A DNA stretch of 40,547 nt, from positions 1 through 40,547 of the forward strand of contig NZ_JALJCK010000024.1 of assembly GCF_022899355.1 (NCBI RefSeq), given 5' to 3'. The translations under genes and the position numbers were made by a program. Below are positions 33,082-40,547 of the stretch, piece by piece; position 1 is the first letter of the stretch; each line of letters opens with the position of its first letter. The notes under the pieces were generated by a model. It worked only from the letters and a program-made list of their open reading frames with translations. It searched no databases and had not been told where the DNA came from. The stretch is from Shinella yambaruensis. Lineage in GTDB: Bacteria > Pseudomonadota > Alphaproteobacteria > Rhizobiales > Rhizobiaceae.

Positions 33082-33684
33082 ATGCGGGGAGGGATGAAGG
33101 CGGCCTTGGGAGCGATGGCGACCGTCCTTGCGGGCCAGGCCCCGGCGGCGGCGCAGGACGCTCCCACGGATGCCGGCATGCGCGAGGCGCATGCCGTGCT
33201 GCTCGGCCTTGCCCAGGACGGCGTGGCGCCGGTGCGCGAGGCCGGCGCGGACATCTACTATTCGATCGTCGACAATCCCAACGCGCCGCGGCTGGTGACG
33301 CGGCTGGAAGTCTCCGGCGCGCCCTGCCGCGCCCGCACGATCTCCGCCCTGCAGTTCCCGGAAAGATGGGCGACGCTGACGATCGGCCTCATCGACCTCA
33401 GCCGCGTGACGACGGCCATCGCCTACGCCTCCGTCGACGACATGATCGCGGAGGCCAGGCCCGTTCCGCTCGCTTCGCCCGAAGCGGAGCAGGTCGTGCT
33501 GACCGGAGCGGGACTTTACTGTTCGAGCCGCCTGTCGCTCTCCGGCAGGAGCGATGCCGCGGACGAAACCTGCACGGACAGGCTGGACCTGCCGATGATG
33601 GACGAGGAGCAGAAGGCGCGCGGCCGGCAGGTGCTGGCCATCGTGGCGGACTTCTGCAAGGCCCCGGCCTTCGGAGGGAAGTGA
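33082..33684 (+). CDS. Secreted/periplasmic hypothetical protein
   Basis: 200 aa. A signal peptide is visible (MRGGMKAALGAMATVLAGQAPAAAQ, cleavage near residue 25). The mature part has four cysteines ('GAPCRART', 'LYCSSRL', 'DETCTDR', 'DFCKAP'), enough for two disulphides, consistent with a periplasmic location. No known domain is recognised. GGGAGAAC lies about 5 bp before the ATG. It is transcribed against its neighbours alr and dnaB, an interruption of the otherwise minus-strand block, and is followed directly by a RIME-like repeat, both suggesting a later insertion. Confidence 0.72.
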   Translation: MRGGMKAALGAMATVLAGQAPAAAQDAPTDAGMREAHAVLLGLAQDGVAPVREAGADIYYSIVDNPNAPRLVTRLEVSGAPCRARTISALQFPERWATLTIGLIDLSRVTTAIAYASVDDMIAEARPVPLASPEAEQVVLTGAGLYCSSRLSLSGRSDAADETCTDRLDLPMMDEEQKARGRQVLAIVADFCKAPAFGGK

Positions 33685-33701
33685 CGGGCGACAGGGAAAC
33701 G

Positions 33702-33839
33702 CCTCATCCGGCCTGCCGGCCACCTTCTCCCCGTAAACGGGGAAGAGGATGTGCCTGTGCCGGTTTCCCCGATCAATGACCGCTCGTGGGGCAGGTCCGC
33801 TCTCCCCGCTTGCGGGGAGAGGATTGAGGGTGAGGGGCA
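33702..33839 (-). repeat. RIME-like intergenic palindromic element, copy 3 (inverted)
   Basis: About 138 bp, the reverse orientation of copies 1 and 2: CCTCATCCGGCCTGCC, hairpin CTTCTCCCC-GTAAAC-GGGGAAGAG, a middle segment, hairpin CTCTCCCCGCTTGCGGGGAGAG and GGGTGAGGGGC. The first hairpin has diverged (GTAAAC loop). It fills the gap between convergent genes and almost reaches the dnaB stop. Confidence 0.82.
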
Positions 33840-33852
33840 AGCGCCCTGTCCG

Positions 33853-35352
33853 TCAGTGCTCGTACTGGCTGAAAGACGGGTCGGCGAGGTCGGTGAAGCG
33901 AGTGTATTCCGACTGGAAGGCGAGTTTCACCGTGCCGGTCGGTCCGTGGCGCTGCTTGGCGATGATGACGTCCGCCGTGCCCTTCACCTTCTCGAACTGC
34001 ATCTTCCATTCTTCGTATTTCGGGTCGAACTCGTCGCGCGGCTCGAGGTTCTTCACGTAATATTCCTCGCGGAACACGAAGAGCACCACGTCGGCGTCCT
34101 GCTCGATCGAGCCCGATTCGCGAAGGTCGGAGAGCTGCGGGCGCTTATCCTCGCGGCTTTCCACCTGACGGGAAAGCTGGGAGAGCGCGATGATCGGCAC
34201 GTTCAGCTCCTTGCCGAGCGCTTTCAGGCCCGTGGTGATCTGGGTGATCTCCTGCACGCGGTTGTCGCTCGATTTGCCGGAGCCGGTCATCAGCTGGATA
34301 TAGTCCACCACAAGGCAATCGAGGCCGCGCTGGCGCTTCAGGCGGCGCGCGCGGGCGGAAAGCTGGGCGATGGAGATGCCGCCGGTCTGGTCGATATAGA
34401 GCGGGACCTTCTGCATCATTTGGCTGCAGGCGACGAGCTTTTCGAAGTCGGCCTCGGAAATGTCGCCGCGGCGGATCTTCGAGGACGAAACTTCCGTCTG
34501 CTCGGAGATGATGCGGGTGGCGAGCTGCTCGGAGGACATTTCGAGCGAGTAGAAGCCGACGACGCCGCCGTTCTTCGCCTTGAACGAGCCGTCCGCCTGG
34601 ACTTCCGGCTCATAGGCGGCGGCGATGTTGTAGGCGATGTTGGTGGCAAGCGAGGTCTTGCCCATGCCGGGACGGCCGGCAAGCACGATGAGGTCCGAAC
34701 GCTGCAGGCCGCCCATGCGGGCGTCGAGCGAATGGATGCCGGTCGAGATGCCCGACAGCGAGCCGTCGCGCTCGAAGGCGGCGCCGGCCATGTCGATCGC
34801 CAGCGCGACGGCATCGTTGAAGGACTGGAAGCCGCCGTCGTAGCGGCCCGTCTCGGCCAGCTCGAACAGGCGCCGTTCGGCGTCCTCGATCTGGGTCTGC
34901 GGCGGCATGTCGAGCGGCGCGTCATAGGCGATGTTGACCATGTCCTCGCCGATATTGATCAGCGAGCGGCGCAGCGCCAGGTCGTAGATCGCCCGGCCGT
35001 AGTCCTCCGCGTTGATGATCGTCACGGCCTCGGCGGCAAGACGCGCGAGATATTGCGGGATCGTGAGATCCCCCACCTTGCCGTCGGCCGGCAGGTGCGT
35101 CTTCAGCGTGATCGTCGTCGCGATCTTGCCCATGCGGATCGTGTCGCCGGCAAGCTCGTAGATCTTGCGGTGCAGCGGCTCGTTGAAGTGCATGGGCTTC
35201 AGGAAGTCCGAGACGCGGTAATAGGCATCGTTGTTGACGAGGATCGCGCCGAGCAGCGCCTGCTCCGCCTCGATGTTGCTGGGCGCCTCGCGGTGATGCA
35301 GCTCCGCATTGTCGCGGCCGGCCTGGCTGAGCTTGCGCACGGCGTCGTTCAT
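33853..35352 (-). CDS. dnaB: Replicative DNA helicase
   Basis: 499 aa. N-terminal helical primase-interaction domain (about 20-130, 'NIEAEQALLGAILVNNDAYYRVSDFL') and a C-terminal RecA-like motor with Walker A 'GRPGMGKTS' from residue 226, 'FYSLEMSSEQLATRII', Walker B 'CLVVDYIQLM', and 'ALSQLSRQVESR' and 'LRESGSIEQDADVV'. It forms a hexamer that unwinds DNA at the fork. No intein is seen. MNDAVRKLSQ is preferred as start; a second ATG lies 18 bp upstream (35370). A possible promoter is at 35392-35420. Confidence 0.97.
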   Translation of the reverse strand: MNDAVRKLSQAGRDNAELHHREAPSNIEAEQALLGAILVNNDAYYRVSDFLKPMHFNEPLHRKIYELAGDTIRMGKIATTITLKTHLPADGKVGDLTIPQYLARLAAEAVTIINAEDYGRAIYDLALRRSLINIGEDMVNIAYDAPLDMPPQTQIEDAERRLFELAETGRYDGGFQSFNDAVALAIDMAGAAFERDGSLSGISTGIHSLDARMGGLQRSDLIVLAGRPGMGKTSLATNIAYNIAAAYEPEVQADGSFKAKNGGVVGFYSLEMSSEQLATRIISEQTEVSSSKIRRGDISEADFEKLVACSQMMQKVPLYIDQTGGISIAQLSARARRLKRQRGLDCLVVDYIQLMTGSGKSSDNRVQEITQITTGLKALGKELNVPIIALSQLSRQVESREDKRPQLSDLRESGSIEQDADVVLFVFREEYYVKNLEPRDEFDPKYEEWKMQFEKVKGTADVIIAKQRHGPTGTVKLAFQSEYTRFTDLADPSFSQYEH

Positions 35353-35391
35353 CGTCCCGAATCTCCCCATCCCTGTTTGCGAAGGCCGCTG

Positions 35392-35420
35392 GTTTGGTTG
35401 CTTTGCCGCCGGGGGTCAAG
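35392..35420 (-). promoter_or_regulatory. Putative dnaB promoter
   Basis: A perfect -35 CTTGAC (35415-35420, minus strand) is followed after 17 bp by a weak -10 CCAAAC (35392-35397). It would give a leader of about 35 nt. Confidence 0.4.
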
Positions 35421-35539
35421 CGCTTCCGACTCACCCCGTCCATTAAGCCCGGTCTTAGACTTTTCCACAGGCGGCAGGGACACAGCAAGCCCGGATTCCG
35501 CCGGGCCTGCTGGCTTTCGGTTGACACCGCTTCCGAATC

Positions 35540-36826
35540 TCAGAGCGAGGCCTCCTGGGGGAATTGCCGCGCGCCGCGCCGTTCGCCCTTCGGATTGCCT
35601 TCATGCGCCTTGAGGCAATCCTCGCCGCGCCCGATATATTCGCGCGTCAGCGGCACGGCCTGCTGGTCGTGCGCCAGCTGGAGCTGGAAGACGACGAGGT
35701 TCTGCCAGCGGAAGGCGCTTTCGGAGGCGGCGAGATAGAACTCCCAGATCCGGCAGAACTTCTCGTCGTAGAGCGCCTTTGCCTCCTCGCGCCGGGCCAT
35801 GAAGCGTTCCCGCCAATGGCGCAGCGTTTCGGCATAGTGCAGGCGCAGGATCTCCACGTCCGTCACGGCAAGGCCGCTCTTTTCCACAGCCTGCATGACC
35901 TCCGAGAGGGCCGGGATATAGCCGCCGGGGAAGATGTACTTCTCGATGAACGGATTGTTGGCCGAGGGGCGGTCCGTACGGCCGATCGTGTGCAGCAGCA
36001 TCACGCCGTCCCGCTTCAGGAGCGCGGCGCTCTTCCTGAAGAAGGTGAGATAGTTCGGCCGGCCGACATGCTCGAACATGCCGACGGAGACGATGCGGTC
36101 GAACGGACCTTCCGTGTTGCGGTAATCCTGCAGCAGGAAGTTCACCTCGCCCGTCAATCCGGCCTCGCGCGCCCGCTTTTCCGAAAGGGCGTGCTGCTCG
36201 TCGGAGAGCGTCACGCCCGTCACCTTGGCGCCGAGCTGGCGGGCGAGGTAGAGCGCCATGCCGCCCCAGCCGCTGCCGATGTCGAGCACGCTCTGGCCCG
36301 GGCGGTTGATGTTGAGCTTGGCCGCGATGTGGCGCTTCTTGGCGAGCTGCGCCTCGTCGAGCGTCTGGTCGGGCCGCTCGAAATAGGCGCAGGAATATTG
36401 CCGGTCCTGATCGAGGAAGAGGTCGTAGAGCGCGCCGGTGAGGTCATAGTGGTGCTGGACGTTCCTGCGCGAGCGCACGATGCTGTTCTTCTCCCGCGCC
36501 CAGCGGAAGAGATAGCGCACCCGCTCCAGGAGACGGTTCCAGCGGCTGTCGTAATACTTGAAGTCGGGATTGCCGGTAAAGACGGTCTTCAGGAGGCCGT
36601 AGATGTCGCCCTCCACGATGTCGATATCGCCGGTGCCATAATGGTGCCCGAGATAATAGGCAGGGTCGAAGGCAAGGCCCCAGACCGCTTTCTTCGTGTT
36701 GAGACGCATATGGACGGGGTTTCCGGTGCCGTCGCCGAAGCGCTGGCGGGTGCCGTCCGGATAGGTGATCGTCAGATTTCCAGTCTCGACGAGGCGGGAA
36801 ACGAGGGCCTGTACAATGAATTTCAT
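35540..36826 (-). CDS. cfa: Cyclopropane-fatty-acyl-phospholipid synthase family protein
   Basis: 428 aa. SAM-binding motif 'VLDIGSGWGG' (180-189) and CFA-specific blocks 'HYDLTGALYDLFLDQDRQYSCAYF', 'GVTLSDEQHALSEKRA', 'GMFEHVG' and 'FIEKYIFPGGYIPALSEV'. The enzyme transfers a methylene from SAM to a cis double bond of membrane phospholipid acyl chains. Rhizobia usually hold several cfa paralogues, so the number is not assigned. The start MKFIVQALV is the first Met of a well-conserved N-terminus. The last 25 residues are basic and unlike the core. Stands alone, with its own AT-rich promoter region. Confidence 0.94.
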   Translation of the reverse strand: MKFIVQALVSRLVETGNLTITYPDGTRQRFGDGTGNPVHMRLNTKKAVWGLAFDPAYYLGHHYGTGDIDIVEGDIYGLLKTVFTGNPDFKYYDSRWNRLLERVRYLFRWAREKNSIVRSRRNVQHHYDLTGALYDLFLDQDRQYSCAYFERPDQTLDEAQLAKKRHIAAKLNINRPGQSVLDIGSGWGGMALYLARQLGAKVTGVTLSDEQHALSEKRAREAGLTGEVNFLLQDYRNTEGPFDRIVSVGMFEHVGRPNYLTFFRKSAALLKRDGVMLLHTIGRTDRPSANNPFIEKYIFPGGYIPALSEVMQAVEKSGLAVTDVEILRLHYAETLRHWRERFMARREEAKALYDEKFCRIWEFYLAASESAFRWQNLVVFQLQLAHDQQAVPLTREYIGRGEDCLKAHEGNPKGERRGARQFPQEASL

Positions 36827-36922
36827 TCGCTAAACTCCGTCGCGCTTAAAAAATCTGGCGGAACGGGTCTGGTCGGAAACCGGCCTGGAAGCGGCCCGAC
36901 CGCCAATCCAGTCTAACGATCT

Positions 36923-36954
36923 ATAAATATTGATGTGAAAAGCCGGATTTCAAG
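36923..36954 (-). promoter_or_regulatory. AT-rich putative cfa promoter
   Basis: On the minus strand CTTGAA (36949-36954) precedes AATATTTATAG (36922-36932) in an AT-rich patch within a GC-rich region, about 95-125 bp before the cfa ATG. The spacing is ambiguous (17-19 bp), so the -10 is not fixed. CTTGAA also resembles heat-shock (RpoH) -35 boxes. Confidence 0.35.
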
Positions 36955-36973
36955 CCGTGCTTTTTGGCCATCG

Positions 36974-37004
36974 AAAAAACAACGGGCCGGCAGAGCCGGC
37001 CCGT
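36974..37004 (-). terminator. Rho-independent terminator after rplI
   Basis: ACGGGCCGG / CCGGCCCGT (9-bp stem, 36982-37004) followed on the minus strand by GTTTTTT. It closes the rpsF-rpsR-DUF2232-rplI operon 45 bp past the rplI stop. Confidence 0.85.
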
Positions 37005-37049
37005 CAGGCTGTCAATTGGGGAGCCGGCAGGGCCGGCCCACGTCCGATA

Positions 37050-37625
37050 TCAGGCTTCGTCGTCTTCGCCGTCGGCTTCCGGATCGAAGAAGTCTTCCGG
37101 CTTCAGGGCGTCCTCGTCCACGCCGTAGATGGCGTCGGCGGAGGTCAGGCTTTCGCCCTTTGCCTGGCGCTCGGCTTCGTCGGCGGAGCGGGCGACGTTG
37201 ATTTCGATGGTGATCTCGACTTCGGCATGCAGGTGCAGGACGACCTTGTGCAGGCCGATCGCCTTGATCGGGGTGTTGAGCTCGACCTGGTTGCGGCCGA
37301 CGTTGAAGCCTTCGGCAGCCAGCGCCTCGATGATGTCGCGGGCAGCGACCGAGCCGTAGAGCTGGCCGGTTTCGCCGGCGGAGCGGACGATGACGAAGGA
37401 CTTGCCGTCGAGCTTCTCGGCGACCGACTGGGCTTCCGATTTGCGCTCGAGGTTGCGGGCTTCGAGCGTCGCACGCTCGGATTCGAAGCGCTTCTTGTTG
37501 GCTTCGTTGGCGCGCAGCGCCTTGCCGAGCGGCAGCAGGTAGTTACGGGCAAAGCCGTCGCGAACCTTCACGGTTTCGCCCATCTGGCCGAGCTTGGCGA
37601 TGCGTTCGAGGAGAATGACGTCCAT
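37050..37625 (-). CDS. rplI: 50S ribosomal protein L9
   Basis: 191 aa. The N-terminal L9 domain '[36 protein letters not shown]' is unmistakable, then the connecting helix ('[33 protein letters not shown]') and the C-terminal RNA-binding domain. A strongly acidic tail ('[20 protein letters not shown]') of about 40 residues extends beyond the E. coli length, usual in alphaproteobacteria. AAAGGAACT lies upstream of the ATG. Last gene of the rpsF operon, 20 bp after the DUF2232 gene. Confidence 0.98.
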   Translation of the reverse strand: MDVILLERIAKLGQMGETVKVRDGFARNYLLPLGKALRANEANKKRFESERATLEARNLERKSEAQSVAEKLDGKSFVIVRSAGETGQLYGSVAARDIIEALAAEGFNVGRNQVELNTPIKAIGLHKVVLHLHAEVEITIEINVARSADEAERQAKGESLTSADAIYGVDEDALKPEDFFDPEADGEDDEA

Positions 37626-37645
37626 TTCGAGTTCCTTTCTGAATG

Positions 37646-38620
37646 TCAGGTGTTCTGGTTTTTCTTCTCTGCCGGGCCGGCGGGCGTCAGCGCGATGGTG
37701 CGCCGCGTGTCCATCAGGCCCAGAATGAGGATGGCGAAGACCGGTATCGTGAAGAGCAATACGGAGAGATAGGCGAACCACAGGGCAAACAGCCGCCACG
37801 GCTTGCCGCGCGTCCTGAAGTGCAGGCTCGCGAAGCCGGCAAGCACGAAACCGGCCCCGAAGGTGCCGCAGACGAGCGCGCCGATGATCGCCGGCACGCC
37901 GCCCATGAAGGCGAGGACGAGGCCGGCGAGGAAGAAGAAGATCGCGTTGCGGTGCATGCGCAGCGTCGAGGGCATGTCCTCGCGCGGGCGAAGGCCCCGG
38001 CCGGAGACGCGCACGATGAAGGTCGCGATGTAATAGGCCGCAAACAGCAGGAAGACCCAGAGCGCGCCCTGCACCAGCGGCAGGGCCAGCGCGAAGATGG
38101 CTTTCAGCTGCGCGACGGCGGCGGCATCGGGGTTGTAGAGCGGCTCCTGCGCCTTCAGCGTCTGGATGACGATGTCGACGAGCTGGCTCGCCATGGCGCT
38201 GTCGTAGCCGACGATCGCGCCGACGGCGATCATGCCGAGCGTGACCATGACGGCGAGATGCGCGAGGATGTTGGACAGCGGATACCAGGCGAGCGCGTCT
38301 TCCGGGCCGCCGAGTTCGGAGGCGGGACGGGCGAGGTTCGCGAGGTTGGAAAGCCAGCCGGCCGGGATCAGCGTGATGATGACGATCAGAAGCGCGAAAT
38401 GCGAGGAGACCAGCATGGAGGCGGTCGCACCGCCGGCAAGGACGGCGATCAGCGCGCTGGCATTGCCCCAGCCGAGGCCGGCAATGAGAATGGGAAGGGC
38501 GGACGCGGCGTAAAGCACGATCGCGAGAGTCGACTGCGCATTCGCGCTCAGCGAAAGCAGAGCGGCGGTCACACCGGCAATCAGGCCGGTCGCAATCGAT
38601 GTCGGCGTCAGGGTCTTCAC
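37646..38620 (-). CDS. DUF2232 multi-pass membrane protein
   Basis: 324 aa from a GTG start. About eight hydrophobic segments span the protein, from '[20 protein letters not shown]' to '[27 protein letters not shown]'. It is recognised by its sequence and by its conserved place between rpsR and rplI in rhizobia as the DUF2232 family, function unknown. GTG 38620 with AGGACAG about 10 bp upstream is preferred; the longer TTG start at 38668 adds a Cys/Ser-rich stretch. Lies 212 bp after rpsR; several hairpins in that gap may reduce read-through. Confidence 0.85.
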   Translation of the reverse strand: MKTLTPTSIATGLIAGVTAALLSLSANAQSTLAIVLYAASALPILIAGLGWGNASALIAVLAGGATASMLVSSHFALLIVIITLIPAGWLSNLANLARPASELGGPEDALAWYPLSNILAHLAVMVTLGMIAVGAIVGYDSAMASQLVDIVIQTLKAQEPLYNPDAAAVAQLKAIFALALPLVQGALWVFLLFAAYYIATFIVRVSGRGLRPREDMPSTLRMHRNAIFFFLAGLVLAFMGGVPAIIGALVCGTFGAGFVLAGFASLHFRTRGKPWRLFALWFAYLSVLLFTIPVFAILILGLMDTRRTIALTPAGPAEKKNQNT

Positions 38621-38832
38621 GGCTTCGCTGTCCTGTCCGGTCAGACAGTTAGAGGAGTTTCCTGACAAACCTGTTCAGGACCGTCTCCCCAACATGGGAT
38701 TTTGACCTCTTTCAAGGTCGGCGGCTCCGATCCGCGCCCAACGCGGAAGGGAAATGGGGAAGGCGGCGGACCGTCTTCCCCTTGAGTCAAGCATCCCGGC
38801 CCGACGTCGAGTCAGGCCGCAGAGTCACGTCC

Positions 38833-39081
38833 TTACGCTACGACGTAGGGCAGCAGGCCGAGGAAGCGGGCGCGCTTGATCGCCTTGGCGAGTTCGCGCT
38901 GCTTCTTCTGGGAAACGGCCGTGATGCGGGACGGGACGATCTTGCCGCGCTCGGAAATGTAGCGCGACAGGAGACGGACGTCCTTGTAGTCGATCTTCGG
39001 AGCGTTCGCGCCCGAGAACGGGCAGGTCTTGCGGCGGCGGTGGAACGGACGGCGTGCCGGAGCGGAAGAAACATCAGCCAT
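38833..39081 (-). CDS. rpsR: 30S ribosomal protein S18
   Basis: 82 aa. '[71 protein letters not shown]' is the full S18 sequence with its basic N-terminus. S18 binds S6 in the 30S platform. The start MADVSSAP is preferred over MTM two codons earlier; GGAGATTTTGACT precedes it. It follows rpsF after 24 bp. Only one cysteine remains, so this is the zinc-independent type. Confidence 0.98.
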   Translation of the reverse strand: MADVSSAPARRPFHRRRKTCPFSGANAPKIDYKDVRLLSRYISERGKIVPSRITAVSQKKQRELAKAIKRARFLGLLPYVVA

Positions 39082-39105
39082 AGTCAAAATCTCCTTCTGC
39101 TTCGA

Positions 39106-39558
39106 TTATGCGCGGTCTTCGCGGGCCGGACGGTCGCCACGCGGCGGGCGGTCGCCGAAGTCGCGGCGCGGACGGTCGCCGAAATCGCGGCGCGGGCCGC
39201 GGTCGTCGCCATCACGACGCGGACGGTCGTCGCGGTCGCGCTTCTGCATCATGGCCGACGGGCCTTCCTCGTGGGCTTCCACGGCGATGGTCATGTAACG
39301 AAGAACGTCTTCGTTGATGCGCATCTGGCGTTCCATCTCGTGGATGGCGGCGGCCGGAGCGTCGATGTCCATCAGCGCGTAGTGCGCCTTGCGGTTCTTC
39401 TTGATGCGGTAGGTGAGGGACTTGAGGCCCCAGTTCTCGACCCGGCCGACCTTGCCGCCGAGCGATTCGATGACACCCTTGTACTGTTCGACGAGAGCGT
39501 CGACCTGCTGGGCGGACACGTCCTGGCGGGCCAGGAAGACATGTTCGTAAAGAGCCAT
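39106..39558 (-). CDS. rpsF: 30S ribosomal protein S6
   Basis: 150 aa. Residues 1-100 form the S6 fold ('[65 protein letters not shown]'). The C-terminal 45 residues are an Arg/Asp/Gly-rich tail with a near-perfect tandem repeat (RRDFGDRP twice), encoded by two 24-bp units at about 39150-39197. Long charged S6 tails are usual in alphaproteobacteria. AGAAAGGCAAAG precedes the ATG. First gene of the operon, with a good promoter about 220 bp upstream and hence a long leader. Confidence 0.98.
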   Translation of the reverse strand: MALYEHVFLARQDVSAQQVDALVEQYKGVIESLGGKVGRVENWGLKSLTYRIKKNRKAHYALMDIDAPAAAIHEMERQMRINEDVLRYMTIAVEAHEEGPSAMMQKRDRDDRPRRDGDDRGPRRDFGDRPRRDFGDRPPRGDRPAREDRA

Positions 39559-39777
39559 GTGGCTTTGCCTTTCTTGCGTTTACACCCGAAACCGGCGCCA
39601 AGCCTCAACGACAGTTCTCAAGGGCTTCAAGAAGCCGAAGCAAGAAAAGCGTTAATCCAGACGGTCGAGAGCGGAGACACGGGAGGCCGGAGCCCTTGGC
39701 TCCAAACGGCAATCTTTCGGATCGCCGGCCCTCCGTTCAGCCACCAGCCGATTGACCGGGTGTGTTGAACAGCGCGC
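39559..39777 (-). other. Long rpsF mRNA leader
   Basis: If the promoter at 39778-39806 is right, the rpsF transcript has about 213 untranslated bases. They contain a clear hairpin GGAGCC-AAG-GGCTCC (about 39687-39701) and a possible AAGCC / GGCTT pairing near the start codon. No gene is seen. S6:S18 autoregulatory leaders occur before rpsF in many bacteria; I cannot confirm the motif here. Confidence 0.35.
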
Positions 39778-39806
39778 CTTATACGGATTTTCCGGCCGAA
39801 AGCAAG
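39778..39806 (-). promoter_or_regulatory. rpsF operon promoter
   Basis: CTTGCT (39801-39806) and TATAAG (39778-39783) on the minus strand, exactly 17 bp apart: a strong sigma-70 match for this GC-rich genome. Confidence 0.7.
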
Positions 39807-39869
39807 ACCCGGGGCCAAATACAGGATTCCGGGCCGGAAATGCGCGCTGCCTCGTTTTGCGACAGGACG

Positions 39870-39894
39870 GGAACCAAAATCGAGACGCCGCGTT
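39870..39894 (+). promoter_or_regulatory. Putative EcfG/RpoE2-type general stress promoter
   Basis: GGAAC (39870-39874), 16 bp, CGTT (39891-39894) match the alphaproteobacterial general-stress sigma factor consensus GGAAC-N16/17-CGTT exactly. It lies 35 bp before the start of the small membrane protein gene, the right distance for a promoter. Confidence 0.65.
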
Positions 39895-39928
39895 GTTCAT
39901 CCCGATCCAACCAGATGGAGTGACCGAA

Positions 39929-40285
39929 ATGCAAGACCCGAACCTTGTCAATCGTCCCCCGGAAGATCGTGCGACGCGTCCGGTGGATGACCGCGGACCG
40001 ACCGTCGTGAACCAGAGCGGCGGAAGCGGTACGGGCGGCTGGGCCGTCGCCGTGATCCTCGCAGTCCTCGTCGCGGTGGGCATCTTCTATTTCGTCGGCA
40101 GCGGAACGCCGGGTGACGGCGTCGACCCGAACGCCAACACGTCGGCCATCGGCACGACGGATACGGCGCCGGCCGGCGGCACGGCCACGGATGGCCAGAC
40201 GGGCGGTGCCACCGGCACGCAGCCGCTGGAAAGCCAGCCGGACGCTGGCGGTGCCGAGGGTGGTGCAACCACCACAACCCCGTAA
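39929..40285 (+). CDS. Small single-pass membrane protein, probably stress-induced
   Basis: 118 aa. A 35-residue polar N-terminus ('MQDPNLVNRPPEDRATRPVDDRG') is followed by one transmembrane segment (about 37-58, 'GWAVAVILAVLVAVGIFYFVG') and a low-complexity Gly/Thr/Ala tail. The topology predicts a cytoplasmic N-terminus and a periplasmic disordered tail. GATGGAG lies 9 bp before the ATG. An EcfG-type promoter upstream suggests membership of the general stress regulon. A terminator follows. The family is known to me only as a rhizobial hypothetical. Confidence 0.75.
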   Translation: MQDPNLVNRPPEDRATRPVDDRGPTVVNQSGGSGTGGWAVAVILAVLVAVGIFYFVGSGTPGDGVDPNANTSAIGTTDTAPAGGTATDGQTGGATGTQPLESQPDAGGAEGGATTTTP

Positions 40286-40307
40286 CGTAACCCGCATGGG
40301 GCAAACG

Positions 40308-40336
40308 AAAAACCCGCCGGAAACGGCGGGTTTTTT
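40308..40336 (+). terminator. Rho-independent terminator
   Basis: AAAACCCGCC-GGAAA-CGGCGGG-TTTTTT: seven-bp stem with A and T tracts on either side, 23 bp past the stop of the small membrane protein. The flanking A tract allows action in both directions. Confidence 0.9.
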
Positions 40337-40361
40337 GATCTTTGGTCGAGCCTGCCCGCGT

Positions 40362-40499
40362 GGGTCCTCGGCTCAAGGCCGAGGATGACGGAGAGGAGGC
40401 GGAGTTTCCGAGGCATCGAACGGTGCGGCATGCGGCACCGTTTTTTGCGGTCCTCTTCCGTCTCTTCTTTCGTCATCCTCGGGCTTGACCCGAGGATCC
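40362..40499. repeat. Imperfect 29-bp inverted repeat (dispersed rhizobial type)
   Basis: Arms 40362-40390 and 40471-40499 match as reverse complements in 26 of 29 positions; the core is CCTCGGxTCAAGxCCGAGGATGACG. Each arm is itself a short palindrome (CCTCGG/CCGAGG type). It resembles a common dispersed intergenic repeat of rhizobial genomes. A hairpin terminator lies between the arms. Confidence 0.65.
40421..40446 (+). terminator. Second rho-independent terminator
   Basis: CGGTGC-GGCATGCG-GCACCG followed by TTTTTT, inside the inverted repeat. Backs up the terminator at 40308-40336 or ends a transcript not visible in this window. Confidence 0.6.
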
Positions 40500-40547
40500 T
40501 GTGTGTTTGGTCTGATGTAAGATGGTTGCGGGAAGGAGGCCGAGAGG

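Noticed and set aside
38621..38832. Terminator between rpsR and the DUF2232 gene
   Set aside because: Several hairpins (for example GGGGAAG/CTTCCCC) occur but none is followed by a T tract on the minus strand.

Overview
The window is a high-GC, gene-dense alphaproteobacterial chromosome segment. Protein families, gene order (dnaB-alr-radA-cvpA-purF; rpsF-rpsR-DUF2232-rplI; psd-pssA), CTTGAC-type -35 boxes and rhizobial palindromic intergenic repeats all point to Rhizobiaceae (the Rhizobium/Sinorhizobium/Agrobacterium/Shinella group). The genus cannot be fixed from the sequence alone. Most of it is ordinary core chromosome. I found no tRNA, rRNA, prophage, CRISPR array or transposase gene.

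Layout. 74-3054 (minus): a tightly overlapping operon ygfZ-like / HD phosphohydrolase / Cys-based phosphatase / Nudix-type NAD regulator. 3226-7204: a lone nucleotidyltransferase-like gene, several conserved small or secreted proteins, a NUDIX hydrolase, an SRAP (HMCES/YedK-type) DNA-protein crosslink protein, and two related micro-proteins. 7508-12042 (plus): cysS, then a perfect 45-bp inverted repeat pair, then a run of nearly all ATGA-overlapping genes: a DUF559 endonuclease-like protein, three GFA-family zinc proteins with a 39-residue membrane protein between them, and proline iminopeptidase. 12225-16088: cimA, rarD, a GNAT acetyltransferase and a LOG-family protein. 16248-20724: a large Ala-rich LysM protein and an Atm1-type ABC exporter. 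20725-23564: a VOC-domain protein and the phosphatidylethanolamine pathway (psd, pssA), separated by a 268-bp cloverleaf-shaped inverted-repeat element. 23703-26901: marR-emrB-emrA-like efflux operon. 27090-35352 (minus): SDR, purF, cvpA, radA, alr, dnaB, with one plus-strand secreted protein inserted. 35540-36826: a cyclopropane-fatty-acid synthase. 37050-39558 (minus): rplI, DUF2232, rpsR, rpsF. 39929-40285: a small membrane-anchored protein behind a good general-stress (EcfG/RpoE2-type) promoter.

How genes work together. PssA makes phosphatidylserine and Psd decarboxylates it to phosphatidylethanolamine, which CFA-type enzymes can modify. DnaB, RadA and SRAP serve replication and repair. 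Alr supplies D-alanine and the LysM protein probably binds peptidoglycan. CysS, S6, S18 and L9 serve translation.

The least ordinary material is (i) the nested perfect inverted repeats at 21435-21702, flanked by TA and resembling a MITE that would fold as a three-way junction; (ii) the inverted REP-like doublet directly before, and lending its ribosome-binding site to, a DUF559 nuclease-like gene; (iii) the triplicated GFA cluster with its tiny membrane protein; and (iv) operator-like palindromes before purF and psd.
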